A DNA stretch of 64,000 bases from an uncultured Phocaeicola sp. (lineage in GTDB: Bacteria; Bacteroidota; Bacteroidia; Bacteroidales; Bacteroidaceae): the NCBI GenBank assembly GCA_944320815.1, contig CALUIZ010000011.1, forward strand, positions 30,757-94,756, given 5' to 3'. The notes under the pieces were generated by a model. The model searched no databases, had not been told where the DNA came from, and saw only the letters and a list, made by a program, of their open reading frames with translations. Below are positions 8,616-15,968 of the stretch, piece by piece; the first letter of the stretch is position 1, and every line of letters starts with the position of its first letter. The translations under genes and the position numbers were made by a program.

Positions 8616-8653
8616 GCTGAGGGTCGCGGGTTCGAGTCCCGTTTGCCGCTCCA
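8616..8653. repeat. attR: 38-bp direct repeat of the tRNA-Gly 3' end
   Basis: A perfect copy of 4507-4544. Just upstream, AGCTTC is also shared with the tRNA before similarity breaks in the anticodon loop. The copy cannot form a tRNA. Confidence 0.93.
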
Positions 8654-8664
8654 TTTGAAAATCA

Positions 8665-8697
8665 AGCGGTTACAGTAGAAAAGTAGCCGCTTTTTTT
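8665..8697 (+). terminator. Intrinsic terminator, probably the original tRNA-Gly terminator
   Basis: AGCGGTTAC (8665-8673) pairs with GTAGCCGCT (8683-8691), with one weak pair, around a 9-base loop and is followed by a run of Ts. It begins 12 bases after attR, the spacing expected behind a tRNA, with no island gene directly ahead of it. Confidence 0.75.
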
Positions 8698-8763
8698 GTT
8701 GCTCTGTTCAAATTATGCCCAATATTATTTTTCGCAATCCGTTCTCCAAGAACAATTTTTTCG

Positions 8764-8771
8764 TATTTTTG
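8764..8771 (+). promoter_or_regulatory. Bacteroides -7 box for the GH43-like gene
   Basis: TATTTTTG, 30 bases before the ATG at 8801. It supports that start over an upstream in-frame TTG at 8696. Confidence 0.55.
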
Positions 8772-8800
8772 CTTTCAGACAAAACCATAAACGACGGAAA

Positions 8801-9871
8801 ATGATGAAAATGAAAAAGATGTTTCTGGCTCCGCTGGCGGCTTTGGCTTTTGCCGGAGGCCATGCACAGAATCCTCAGATAGGGGACTACGGATATTTGT
8901 ATTGTCACATGAGTGGCAGAGGAGAATGGACGGCATATGCATTGAGCCGTGACGGGCTGAACTATCACGACTTGCTTGACGGAGGTCCGGTGTATGATGT
9001 GGAGAAACTTTCGCCTATCGAAGGAGGTGCACGCGATGCGTTCATTTGCCGGACATCCGACGGGAAAGGTTATCTTATGGTAACCACCGACATGTGTAAC
9101 GCCAAGAGCAAGGCATGGTTCAATTATGGCATCAACTTGCTCAAAAGTGATGACCTGATTCACTGGACATCCGTCACTTTTGACTTTCGCAAAGGGCCTT
9201 CCATCTTTTGCGATCCCGATTCGCCCGACGTTTACAAAGATTACAGTGAAATCCGTAGGGTATGGGCTCCGCAGATTTTCTGGGATCCTGCCTATGTGTG
9301 GCCGGACGGAACTAAGGGAGGATATATGATTTATTACTCTTTGCTCAATCCCGCAGAAGACAAATACGACCGGGTGTTTTATTCGTATGCTGACGCAACG
9401 TTTACCCGACTCACCAAACCTTGTGTACTCGTGGATTGGGGATATGCCACTATAGATGCTGATATCAATTATGTACCTGCCGATGGGCTTTATCATATGC
9501 TCATCAAGAAGGAGGGAGGCACACCCGGAATCTTTGCCGCTACATCTGAAAAACTGACCGGTCCTTATCGTATTAAGGATGAGAATGACTATGTGAAGTT
9601 TGAAGGGAACAAAAAATGTGAGGGATGTTCGGCTTTTCAGCTTGTGGGAGATTCGACATGGCGTGTGGCTTACATTGAATATTCTTCACGTCCCAAGCGT
9701 TATCGTATCTGTCAGGCTGATGAATATCTCCAGAATTTTCATTCTCCCGTCACGTTGGAGGGGGTGGCTCATCCGCAGCATGGTTCTTTCATGCGTCTCA
9801 CTAAAGAAGAGTATGACCGTCTGCAAGAGTGGTCTGACCGTGAGACGGAACGTCGCAGACAGGGAAAATGA
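8801..9871 (+). CDS. Exported glycosidase, GH43-like five-bladed propeller family
   Basis: The product is 356 aa from the ATG at 8801. MMKMKKMFLAPLAALAFAGGHAQ is a Sec signal peptide. The mature protein shows repeated propeller-strand patterns of GH43 and related families: DYGYLYCHM, RDAFICR (candidate catalytic Asp), VWAPQIFW, DADINYV and KCEGCSAFQL, whose Glu fits the general acid position. It probably removes arabinose, xylose or a related sugar from side chains in the periplasm or at the cell surface. It stands alone, with no SusCD pair or regulator nearby, so the polysaccharide cannot be inferred. Confidence 0.8.
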   Translation: MMKMKKMFLAPLAALAFAGGHAQNPQIGDYGYLYCHMSGRGEWTAYALSRDGLNYHDLLDGGPVYDVEKLSPIEGGARDAFICRTSDGKGYLMVTTDMCNAKSKAWFNYGINLLKSDDLIHWTSVTFDFRKGPSIFCDPDSPDVYKDYSEIRRVWAPQIFWDPAYVWPDGTKGGYMIYYSLLNPAEDKYDRVFYSYADATFTRLTKPCVLVDWGYATIDADINYVPADGLYHMLIKKEGGTPGIFAATSEKLTGPYRIKDENDYVKFEGNKKCEGCSAFQLVGDSTWRVAYIEYSSRPKRYRICQADEYLQNFHSPVTLEGVAHPQHGSFMRLTKEEYDRLQEWSDRETERRRQGK

Positions 9872-9878
9872 GAGTAAT

Positions 9879-9898
9879 GCGCATAAAGATGCGTTTTT
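9879..9898 (+). terminator. Weak hairpin after the GH43-like gene
   Basis: CGCAT pairs with ATGCG around a 4-base loop, followed by five Ts, just after the stop codon. The stem is short. Confidence 0.4.
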
Positions 9899-9974
9899 CC
9901 GGCCTGAAACGGACAAGTCTCGTTTTTTTGAATTTTATTCTGGAAAAAGGGTGTCCGGTTTGACGAAAAATCCG

Positions 9975-9982
9975 TATATTTG
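9975..9982 (+). promoter_or_regulatory. Bacteroides -7 box for the carAB transcript
   Basis: TATATTTG matches TAnnTTTG. Transcription would begin near 9988, giving a leader of about 160 bases that contains the leader ORF and attenuator. Confidence 0.6.
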
Positions 9983-9993
9983 CACTCCGAATT

Positions 9994-10068
9994 ATGACAC
10001 GACAGGAGAAGTTGATGAATATCGGACTGGAATACATAATGACATTCACATTGATAACTATGATGTGA
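9994..10068 (+). CDS. Candidate carAB leader peptide (24 codons)
   Basis: An ATG at 9994 opens a 24-codon frame (starts MTRQEKLMNIG, ends TLITMM). Its TGA stop at 10066-10068 directly abuts the 5' arm of the terminator (10069). A second in-frame ATG lies at 10015. The frame spans the 5' arm of the predicted antiterminator (10018-10028). A ribosome at the stop codon would cover the base of the terminator hairpin, as in translation-coupled attenuators such as E. coli pyrBI. The first ATG is only a few bases from the predicted transcript start, so initiation may use the second. Translation is inferred, not shown. Confidence 0.5.
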   Translation: MTRQEKLMNIGLEYIMTFTLITMM

Positions 10069-10107
10069 TACCCGGAATTGCTTTTCGGCAAGTCCGGGTA
10101 TTTTTTT
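10018..10107 (+). promoter_or_regulatory. carAB transcription attenuator: terminator with competing antiterminator
   Basis: Terminator: TACCCGGA (10069-10076) pairs with TCCGGGTA (10093-10100), with an inner TTGC/GCAA stem, followed by seven Ts (10101-10107), all upstream of carA. Antiterminator: AATATCGGACT (10018-10028) can pair with AGTCCGGGTATT (10091-10102), 11 pairs with one bulged G, using the terminator's own 3' arm. The two folds exclude each other. Carbamoyl phosphate synthase feeds pyrimidines and arginine, so either end product could be the signal; the sequence does not say which. Confidence 0.7.
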
Positions 10108-10149
10108 GTATTTATGAGACATTTATATACAACGATACAGATTTAAGGA

Positions 10150-11226
10150 ATGAGAAACGTGACGTTAATCCTTGACGACGGGAGCCGTTTCCACGGCAAG
10201 TCGTTCGGTTATGAGAAACCGGTAGCAGGCGAAGTGGTATTCAATACGGCGATGACCGGTTATCCGGAAAGCCTGACAGACCCTTCATATGCAGGTCAGC
10301 TGATGGCTCTGACCTATCCGTTGGTGGGTAATTACGGAGTGCCGCCGTTCACTTTCGGTGCGGATGGTCTTCCTGTGTTTATGGAGAGTGAGAAAATACA
10401 TGCCGAGGCTATCATCGTGAGCGACTACAGCGAAAAATACAGTCACTGGAATGCGGTGGAGAGTCTGGCCGACTGGCTGAAGCGTGAGCAGGTGCCGGGA
10501 ATTACAGGCATCGACACACGAGAGCTGACGAAAGTGCTCCGTGAACACGGGGTGATGATGGGACGGATTGTCTTTGATGATGAGCCGGACAATGCCCCTG
10601 AGGCACAGTATACAGGGGTGAACTATGTGGATAAGGTGTCGTGCAAGGAGGTTATCCGTTACAATGAAGGCAATGGACGCAAGAAAGTGGTGCTTGTGGA
10701 TTGTGGAGTAAAGACAAACATCATCCGCTGTTTGCTGAAGCGCGGTGTGGAAGTGATTCGTGTGCCTTGGGATTATGATTTCAACGGTTTGGATTTCGAT
10801 GCTCTGTTCATCTCTAATGGGCCGGGTGACCCTGACACATGTGACGCCGCGGTGCAGAATATCCGTAAGGCGATGCAGAACGAGAAACTTCCTATTTTCG
10901 GAATCTGCATGGGCAACCAGTTGTTGTCGAAAGCCGGAGGGGCGAAAATCTATAAGTTGAAATATGGTCATCGCAGTCATAACCAGCCAGTGCGTATGGT
11001 GGGTACGGAACGTTGTTTCATCACTTCTCAGAATCATGGGTATGCAGTGGACAACAATACTTTGGGTGACGATTGGGAACCGCTTTTCATCAACATGAAT
11101 GATGGGTCGAACGAAGGCATACGCCACAAGTGTAATCCTTGGTTCTCCGCTCAGTTCCATCCTGAAGCTGCGAGCGGACCTACAGATACGGAGTTCCTTT
11201 TTGATGAATTTATAAAACTGATTTGA
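10150..11226 (+). CDS. carA: Carbamoyl phosphate synthase small subunit
   Basis: The 358-aa protein has normal CarA length. It hydrolyses glutamine and channels ammonia to CarB. The C-terminal class I amidotransferase domain carries the nucleophile motif FGICMGNQLL and the FHPEA histidine-glutamate pair. The N-terminal CPSase_sm_chain domain starts TLILDDGSRFHGKSFGYE. The ATG at 10150 is 43 bases after the attenuator T run. The carB ATG follows 8 bases after the stop, so the two form one operon. Regulation probably runs through the leader attenuator. Confidence 0.97.
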   Translation: MRNVTLILDDGSRFHGKSFGYEKPVAGEVVFNTAMTGYPESLTDPSYAGQLMALTYPLVGNYGVPPFTFGADGLPVFMESEKIHAEAIIVSDYSEKYSHWNAVESLADWLKREQVPGITGIDTRELTKVLREHGVMMGRIVFDDEPDNAPEAQYTGVNYVDKVSCKEVIRYNEGNGRKKVVLVDCGVKTNIIRCLLKRGVEVIRVPWDYDFNGLDFDALFISNGPGDPDTCDAAVQNIRKAMQNEKLPIFGICMGNQLLSKAGGAKIYKLKYGHRSHNQPVRMVGTERCFITSQNHGYAVDNNTLGDDWEPLFINMNDGSNEGIRHKCNPWFSAQFHPEAASGPTDTEFLFDEFIKLI

Positions 11227-11234
11227 AAACGATT

Positions 11235-14200
11235 ATGAAAGAAAACATAAAGAAAGTATTGTTGTTGGGGTCCGGCGCATTGAAAATCGGTGAGGCCGGC
11301 GAGTTCGACTATTCAGGGTCGCAGGCACTCAAGGCACTCAAGGAAGAAGGCATTGAGACAGTGCTCATCAACCCTAACATTGCCACTGTGCAGACTTCGG
11401 AAGGGGTGGCAGACAAAATTTATTTTCTTCCTGTGACCCCATACTTCGTGGAAAAGGTCATTGACAAGGAGCGTCCTGACGGGGTGCTGCTTTCGTTCGG
11501 AGGGCAGACGGCATTGAATTGTGGTGTGGCTCTTTATAAAGAGGGTGTGTTTGAGAAATATGGTACGCGTGTGCTCGGTACGCCTGTGCAGGCCATCATG
11601 GATACGGAAGACCGTGAGCTTTTCGTGAAAAAGCTCGATGAAATCAGTGTGAAGACTATCAAGAGTGAAGCTTGCGAAAATATCGAACAGGCACGTCGGG
11701 CGGCCAATGAACTGGGGTATCCTGTCATTATCCGTGCCGCATATGCATTGGGAGGTCTCGGCTCCGGATTCTGCGACAATGAAGAGGAACTGAATATCCT
11801 GGCCGAAAAGGCTTTTTCTTTCTCTCCTCAGGTGTTGGTGGAGAAGAGCCTGAAAGGATGGAAAGAGGTGGAATATGAGGTGGTGCGCGACCGTTTCGAC
11901 AACTGTATTACAGTATGTAACATGGAAAATTTCGACCCGTTGGGTATCCACACGGGTGAATCTATCGTTATTGCGCCTAGCCAGACACTGACCAACAGTG
12001 AGTATCACAAGCTTCGTGAACTAGCCATCCGTATTATCCGTCATATCGGAATTGTAGGTGAATGTAATGTGCAGTATGCTTTCGATCCTGAATCGGAAGA
12101 TTACCGTGTGATTGAGGTGAATGCGCGTTTGAGCCGTTCTTCTGCTTTGGCTTCCAAAGCTACCGGTTATCCGTTGGCATTCGTGGCCGCCAAACTTGGT
12201 CTCGGCTACGGACTTTTTGATTTGAAGAATTCGGTGACAAAGACTACTTCTGCTTTCTTCGAGCCTGCACTCGACTATGTGGTGTGCAAGATTCCGCGTT
12301 GGGATCTTGGCAAGTTCCATGGTGTAGACCGTGAGCTGGGATCCAGCATGAAGTCGGTGGGCGAGGTGATGGCTATCGGACGTACTTTTGAAGAAGCTAT
12401 CCAGAAAGGTCTCCGTATGATTGGGCAGGGTATGCACGGTTTTGTGGAGAACAAGGAACTGGTTATCGCGGATGTCGACAAGGCTTTGCGTGAGCCTACC
12501 GACAAGCGTATTTTTGTGATCTCGAAGGCAATGCGTGCCGGATATACCGTTGACCAGATTCACGAGCTCACCAAGATTGACAAGTGGTTCCTCTATAAGC
12601 TTGAAAACATCATGCAGACTTCGAAAGAATTGCATGAGTGGGGGAATAATCACATACAGCTTTCCGAACTCCCGAAAGAACTCCTTTACAAGGCGAAACG
12701 TCAGGGATTCTCCGATTTTCAGGTGGCCCGTGCCATCGGCTGGCAGGGTGAGATGGAAGATGGTATCCTGGCTGTGCGCCAATACCGCAAGAGCTTGGGT
12801 GTCTTGCCTGTAGTGAAGCAGATTGACACGCTCGCTGCCGAATATCCCGCACAGACCAACTATCTGTATCTCACGTATAGTGGGGTTGCCAACGATGTGC
12901 ATTATTTGGGCGACCACAAGAGTATTGTGGTACTTGGTTCGGGTGCTTACCGAATAGGTTCATCAGTGGAATTTGACTGGTGTGGTGTACAGGCTTTGAA
13001 CACCATCCGCAAGGAAGGTTATCGCTCGGTGATGATTAACTATAATCCTGAAACCGTATCGACTGACTATGACATGTGTGATCGCCTCTATTTCGACGAA
13101 CTTACTTTCGAGCGTGTGATGGATATTATTGATCTGGAAAATCCGCATGGTGTCATTGTGTCGACTGGTGGACAGATTCCGAACAACCTTGCTCTCCGTC
13201 TCGATGCGCAGCGTGTGAACATTCTTGGTACTTCGGCAAAGAGCATCGACAATGCTGAGGACCGCGACAAGTTCTCCGCCATGCTTGACCGTATTGGAGT
13301 GGACCAGCCCGAGTGGAGTGCGCTGACTTCGATGGACGACATCAATGAATTCATCCGTAAGGTGGGATTCCCTGTGCTGGTGCGTCCTTCTTATGTGCTT
13401 TCAGGTGCGGCCATGAACGTATGTTCCAATCAGGATGAGCTTGAACGTTTTCTGCAGCTTGCCGCCAATGTGTCGCAGAAACATCCGGTGGTGGTGAGCC
13501 AATTCATCGAACATGCCAAGGAAGTGGAGATGGATGCTGTGGCCCAGAATGGTGAGATTGTGGCCTATGCCATTTCGGAACATATCGAGTTTGCCGGAGT
13601 CCATTCGGGTGATGCTACCATCCAGTTCCCTCCGCAGAAACTTTATGTGGAAACCGTGCGCCGCATCAAACGTATCTCCCGTCAGATAGCCAAAGAACTG
13701 AACATTTCCGGACCGTTCAACATTCAGTTCCTGGCCCGTGATAACGACATTAAAGTGATTGAATGTAATCTTCGCGCCTCTCGTTCCTTCCCGTTCGTAA
13801 GTAAGGTGCTCAAGATAAACTTTATCGAGCTCGCCACGAAGGTAATGCTTGGTCTGCCGGTGGAAAAGCCGGAAAAGAATCTCTTTGAACTTGATTATGT
13901 AGGAATCAAAGCCAGCCAGTTCTCATTCAACCGTCTGCAGAAGGCCGATCCAGTGCTGGGCGTGGATATGGCATCTACGGGTGAGGTAGGTTGTCTGGGA
14001 GACGACACTTCATGTGCCATTCTGAAGGCGATGCTTTCTGTGGGCTATCGCATTCCGGAAAAGAACATTCTGCTTTCCACGGGTGGAGCCAAGCAGAAAG
14101 TGGACATGCTTCAGGCATCACGCGCATTGAAGGCCAAAGGCTATAATCTGTTTGCTACGGGGGGCACTTCGAAGTTCCTTTCTGAAAATGGCATCGAGAA

Positions 14201-14462
14201 TACCCGCGTGTACTGGCCGAGTGAGGAAGGACATCCGCAAGCGTTGGAGATGCTTCATCAGAAACAGATAGATATGGTGGTGAATATTCCGCGTGACCTT
14301 TCTGTGGGTGAACTTACTAACGGGTACAAAATCCGTCGGGCAGCCATTGACTTGAACATTCCGCTCATTACAAACGCCCGTCTTGCAAGTGCGTTCATCA
14401 ATGCCTTCTGCTCAATGGGAATTGATGACATTGCCATCAAGAGCTGGGACGAATACAAATGA
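11235..14462 (+). CDS. carB: Carbamoyl phosphate synthase large subunit
   Basis: The 1,075-aa product starts at the ATG at 11235 (MKENIKKVLLLGSGALKIGEAGEFDYSGSQ region); an upstream TTG at 11223 overlaps the carA stop and is less likely. Two homologous ATP-grasp halves are visible (GSGALKIG... and GSGAYRIG...), each with its carboxy-phosphate or carbamate site. A C-terminal MGS-type allosteric domain begins near NILLSTGGAKQKVDM. Together with CarA it makes carbamoyl phosphate from bicarbonate, glutamine and two ATP in the cytosol. A strong terminator follows 28 bases downstream. Confidence 0.97.
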   Translation: MKENIKKVLLLGSGALKIGEAGEFDYSGSQALKALKEEGIETVLINPNIATVQTSEGVADKIYFLPVTPYFVEKVIDKERPDGVLLSFGGQTALNCGVALYKEGVFEKYGTRVLGTPVQAIMDTEDRELFVKKLDEISVKTIKSEACENIEQARRAANELGYPVIIRAAYALGGLGSGFCDNEEELNILAEKAFSFSPQVLVEKSLKGWKEVEYEVVRDRFDNCITVCNMENFDPLGIHTGESIVIAPSQTLTNSEYHKLRELAIRIIRHIGIVGECNVQYAFDPESEDYRVIEVNARLSRSSALASKATGYPLAFVAAKLGLGYGLFDLKNSVTKTTSAFFEPALDYVVCKIPRWDLGKFHGVDRELGSSMKSVGEVMAIGRTFEEAIQKGLRMIGQGMHGFVENKELVIADVDKALREPTDKRIFVISKAMRAGYTVDQIHELTKIDKWFLYKLENIMQTSKELHEWGNNHIQLSELPKELLYKAKRQGFSDFQVARAIGWQGEMEDGILAVRQYRKSLGVLPVVKQIDTLAAEYPAQTNYLYLTYSGVANDVHYLGDHKSIVVLGSGAYRIGSSVEFDWCGVQALNTIRKEGYRSVMINYNPETVSTDYDMCDRLYFDELTFERVMDIIDLENPHGVIVSTGGQIPNNLALRLDAQRVNILGTSAKSIDNAEDRDKFSAMLDRIGVDQPEWSALTSMDDINEFIRKVGFPVLVRPSYVLSGAAMNVCSNQDELERFLQLAANVSQKHPVVVSQFIEHAKEVEMDAVAQNGEIVAYAISEHIEFAGVHSGDATIQFPPQKLYVETVRRIKRISRQIAKELNISGPFNIQFLARDNDIKVIECNLRASRSFPFVSKVLKINFIELATKVMLGLPVEKPEKNLFELDYVGIKASQFSFNRLQKADPVLGVDMASTGEVGCLGDDTSCAILKAMLSVGYRIPEKNILLSTGGAKQKVDMLQASRALKAKGYNLFATGGTSKFLSENGIENTRVYWPSEEGHPQALEMLHQKQIDMVVNIPRDLSVGELTNGYKIRRAAIDLNIPLITNARLASAFINAFCSMGIDDIAIKSWDEYK

Positions 14463-14490
14463 TTATCGTCTGAAATCTGGATATAATTTT

Positions 14491-14530
14491 ACCGGGGAAC
14501 TGCCGTTGGGTGGCTGTTCCCCGGTTTTTT
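14491..14530 (+). terminator. Terminator of carAB
   Basis: ACCGGGGAAC pairs with GTTCCCCGGT (10 bp) around a 14-base loop, followed by six Ts. There is no T run on the minus side, so it serves carAB rather than gltD. Confidence 0.88.
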
Positions 14531-14577
14531 GATGCCGTTCTGTCGGCTGCAAAGAGCAACAGATTCCGGTCGCGGCC

Positions 14578-15930
14578 TTAAAGACGTTCTGCCGACAGGA
14601 ATTCGTCTACATGTTTTGCCGCGTCGCGTCCGCTGGCCATCGCGCGTACCACGAGAGAGGCCCCATTGGCAGCATCACCGGCCACAAATACATTCGGGGC
14701 GAACTTTGGCTGCTGGGGTTTGAGGAAGCCCATGGCCAGAAGAACCATGTCAGCCTTGATTGTTTCGGGCTTTCCTACAGGTTCCATCGTTGGGCGTCCA
14801 TTTCCCGGATTCGGTTTCCACGTTATTTCCTGGATTTCCACTCCTGTCACCTTCCCGTCTTTGCCGATAAAGCGTAATGTGTTGATGTTCCATCGCCGCA
14901 CGCACCCTTCTTCATGACTTGATGTGGTTTTGAGTGTGCGTGGCCATTCAGGCCATGGATGTTGCGGGTCATCAGGACCGATGGGCGGTTTTGGCATGAT
15001 CTCTATCTGTGTCACGCTTCGGCATCCTTGGCGATGGGCTGTGCCTATACAGTCACTTCCGGTATCGCCCCCACCGATTACGAGTACATCTTTTCCATGT
15101 GCGGTTATACGTTCGTCATGTTTGATTTCTGTCCCTGCCAGCACACGGTTCTGCTGGGCCAGCATGTCGAGAGCGAAATAAATCCCTTTCAGTTCGCGTC
15201 CGGGAACGTCAAGGTCGCGTGCCTGCGGTGTACCTGTAGCTATCACATAAGCATCGAAGCCGTCGGGCAAGTGCTCTACGTCAATGGTGGTGCCGAACCT
15301 GAAATCGATTCCTTCGGCACGAAGCACGTCCATACGCCGGTCGATGACAGCCTTGTTCAGCTTGAAATTCGGGATGCCATAACGGAGCAGTCCGCCGGCA
15401 TCCTCATTCTTGTCGTACACTGTGACGGCATAACCTGACAGATTCAGGCGATTGGCCGCGACAAGTCCCGCAGGACCGGAACCTATCACGGCCACCTTTT
15501 TCCCGTTGCGCTCAGGATGATGTATGCGGACATAATTTTCTTCAAACGCATGTTCCGTGATTGCGGCTTCGTCTTCACGGTTGGTTGTAGGCTCATGCTC
15601 TACAAGATTCAGCACGCACGCTTTCTCACACAGTGCGGGGCATACCCGTCCTGTAAATTCGGGGAAATCGTTGGTGGAGCAGAGAAGCCGGTAGGCCAGT
15701 TCCCTGTCGCCGCGGTACAGCGCATCGTTCCATTCCGGCGGCTTGTTGCCCAACGGACATGCCCAATGGCAGAAAGGCACGCCGCAATCCATGCAGCGTG
15801 AAGCCTGCTGCCGGCGGTCATTGGAATTGAGTGTCTGTTCCACTTCGCCGAAATCATGTATCCGGTCGTGCACCGGTCGGTATCCCGCTTCCTTGCGGTG
15901 TATTGTAAGAAATGCTTTAGGGTCTCCCAT
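14578..15930 (-). CDS. gltD: Glutamate synthase small subunit
   Basis: The 450-aa protein carries the N-terminal 4Fe-4S cysteine sets CMDCGVPFCHWACP and CPALCEKACV, then an FAD-binding GSGPAGL motif and an NAD(P)-binding GGGDTGSD motif. It passes electrons from NAD(P)H to GltB for reductive transfer of the glutamine amide to 2-oxoglutarate. The length is slightly below some relatives (about 470), but both nucleotide sites and both cysteine clusters are complete. It follows gltB by 38 bases on the same strand and is co-transcribed with it. Confidence 0.96.
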   Translation of the reverse strand: MGDPKAFLTIHRKEAGYRPVHDRIHDFGEVEQTLNSNDRRQQASRCMDCGVPFCHWACPLGNKPPEWNDALYRGDRELAYRLLCSTNDFPEFTGRVCPALCEKACVLNLVEHEPTTNREDEAAITEHAFEENYVRIHHPERNGKKVAVIGSGPAGLVAANRLNLSGYAVTVYDKNEDAGGLLRYGIPNFKLNKAVIDRRMDVLRAEGIDFRFGTTIDVEHLPDGFDAYVIATGTPQARDLDVPGRELKGIYFALDMLAQQNRVLAGTEIKHDERITAHGKDVLVIGGGDTGSDCIGTAHRQGCRSVTQIEIMPKPPIGPDDPQHPWPEWPRTLKTTSSHEEGCVRRWNINTLRFIGKDGKVTGVEIQEITWKPNPGNGRPTMEPVGKPETIKADMVLLAMGFLKPQQPKFAPNVFVAGDAANGASLVVRAMASGRDAAKHVDEFLSAERL

Positions 15931-15968
15931 AACTTTGAATGAATATAAGATGAAATTTTTTCAGTGAA

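Larger units (their letters stand above)
4545..8653. mobile_element. Degenerate 4.1-kb genomic island integrated in tRNA-Gly
   Basis: The island is bounded by the tRNA-Gly 3' end and its perfect 38-bp copy. It is visibly more AT-rich than the flanking core genes. It holds a truncated integrase next to the tRNA, an unknown protein, a frameshifted HsdR-N-like gene, two secreted proteins, a small putative DNA-binding protein and another unknown protein, all on the plus strand. A terminator directly after attR looks like the original tRNA terminator. With only the N-terminal integrase domain left, the island is probably immobile without help. Confidence 0.88.

Noticed and set aside
8616..8653. 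A second tRNA gene at the right end of the island
   Set aside because: Only the 3' half is present; there is no acceptor 5' strand, D arm or anticodon loop.
11223..11234. Upstream TTG start for carB overlapping the carA stop
   Set aside because: The ATG at 11235 gives the standard CarB N-terminus; the four extra residues are not expected.
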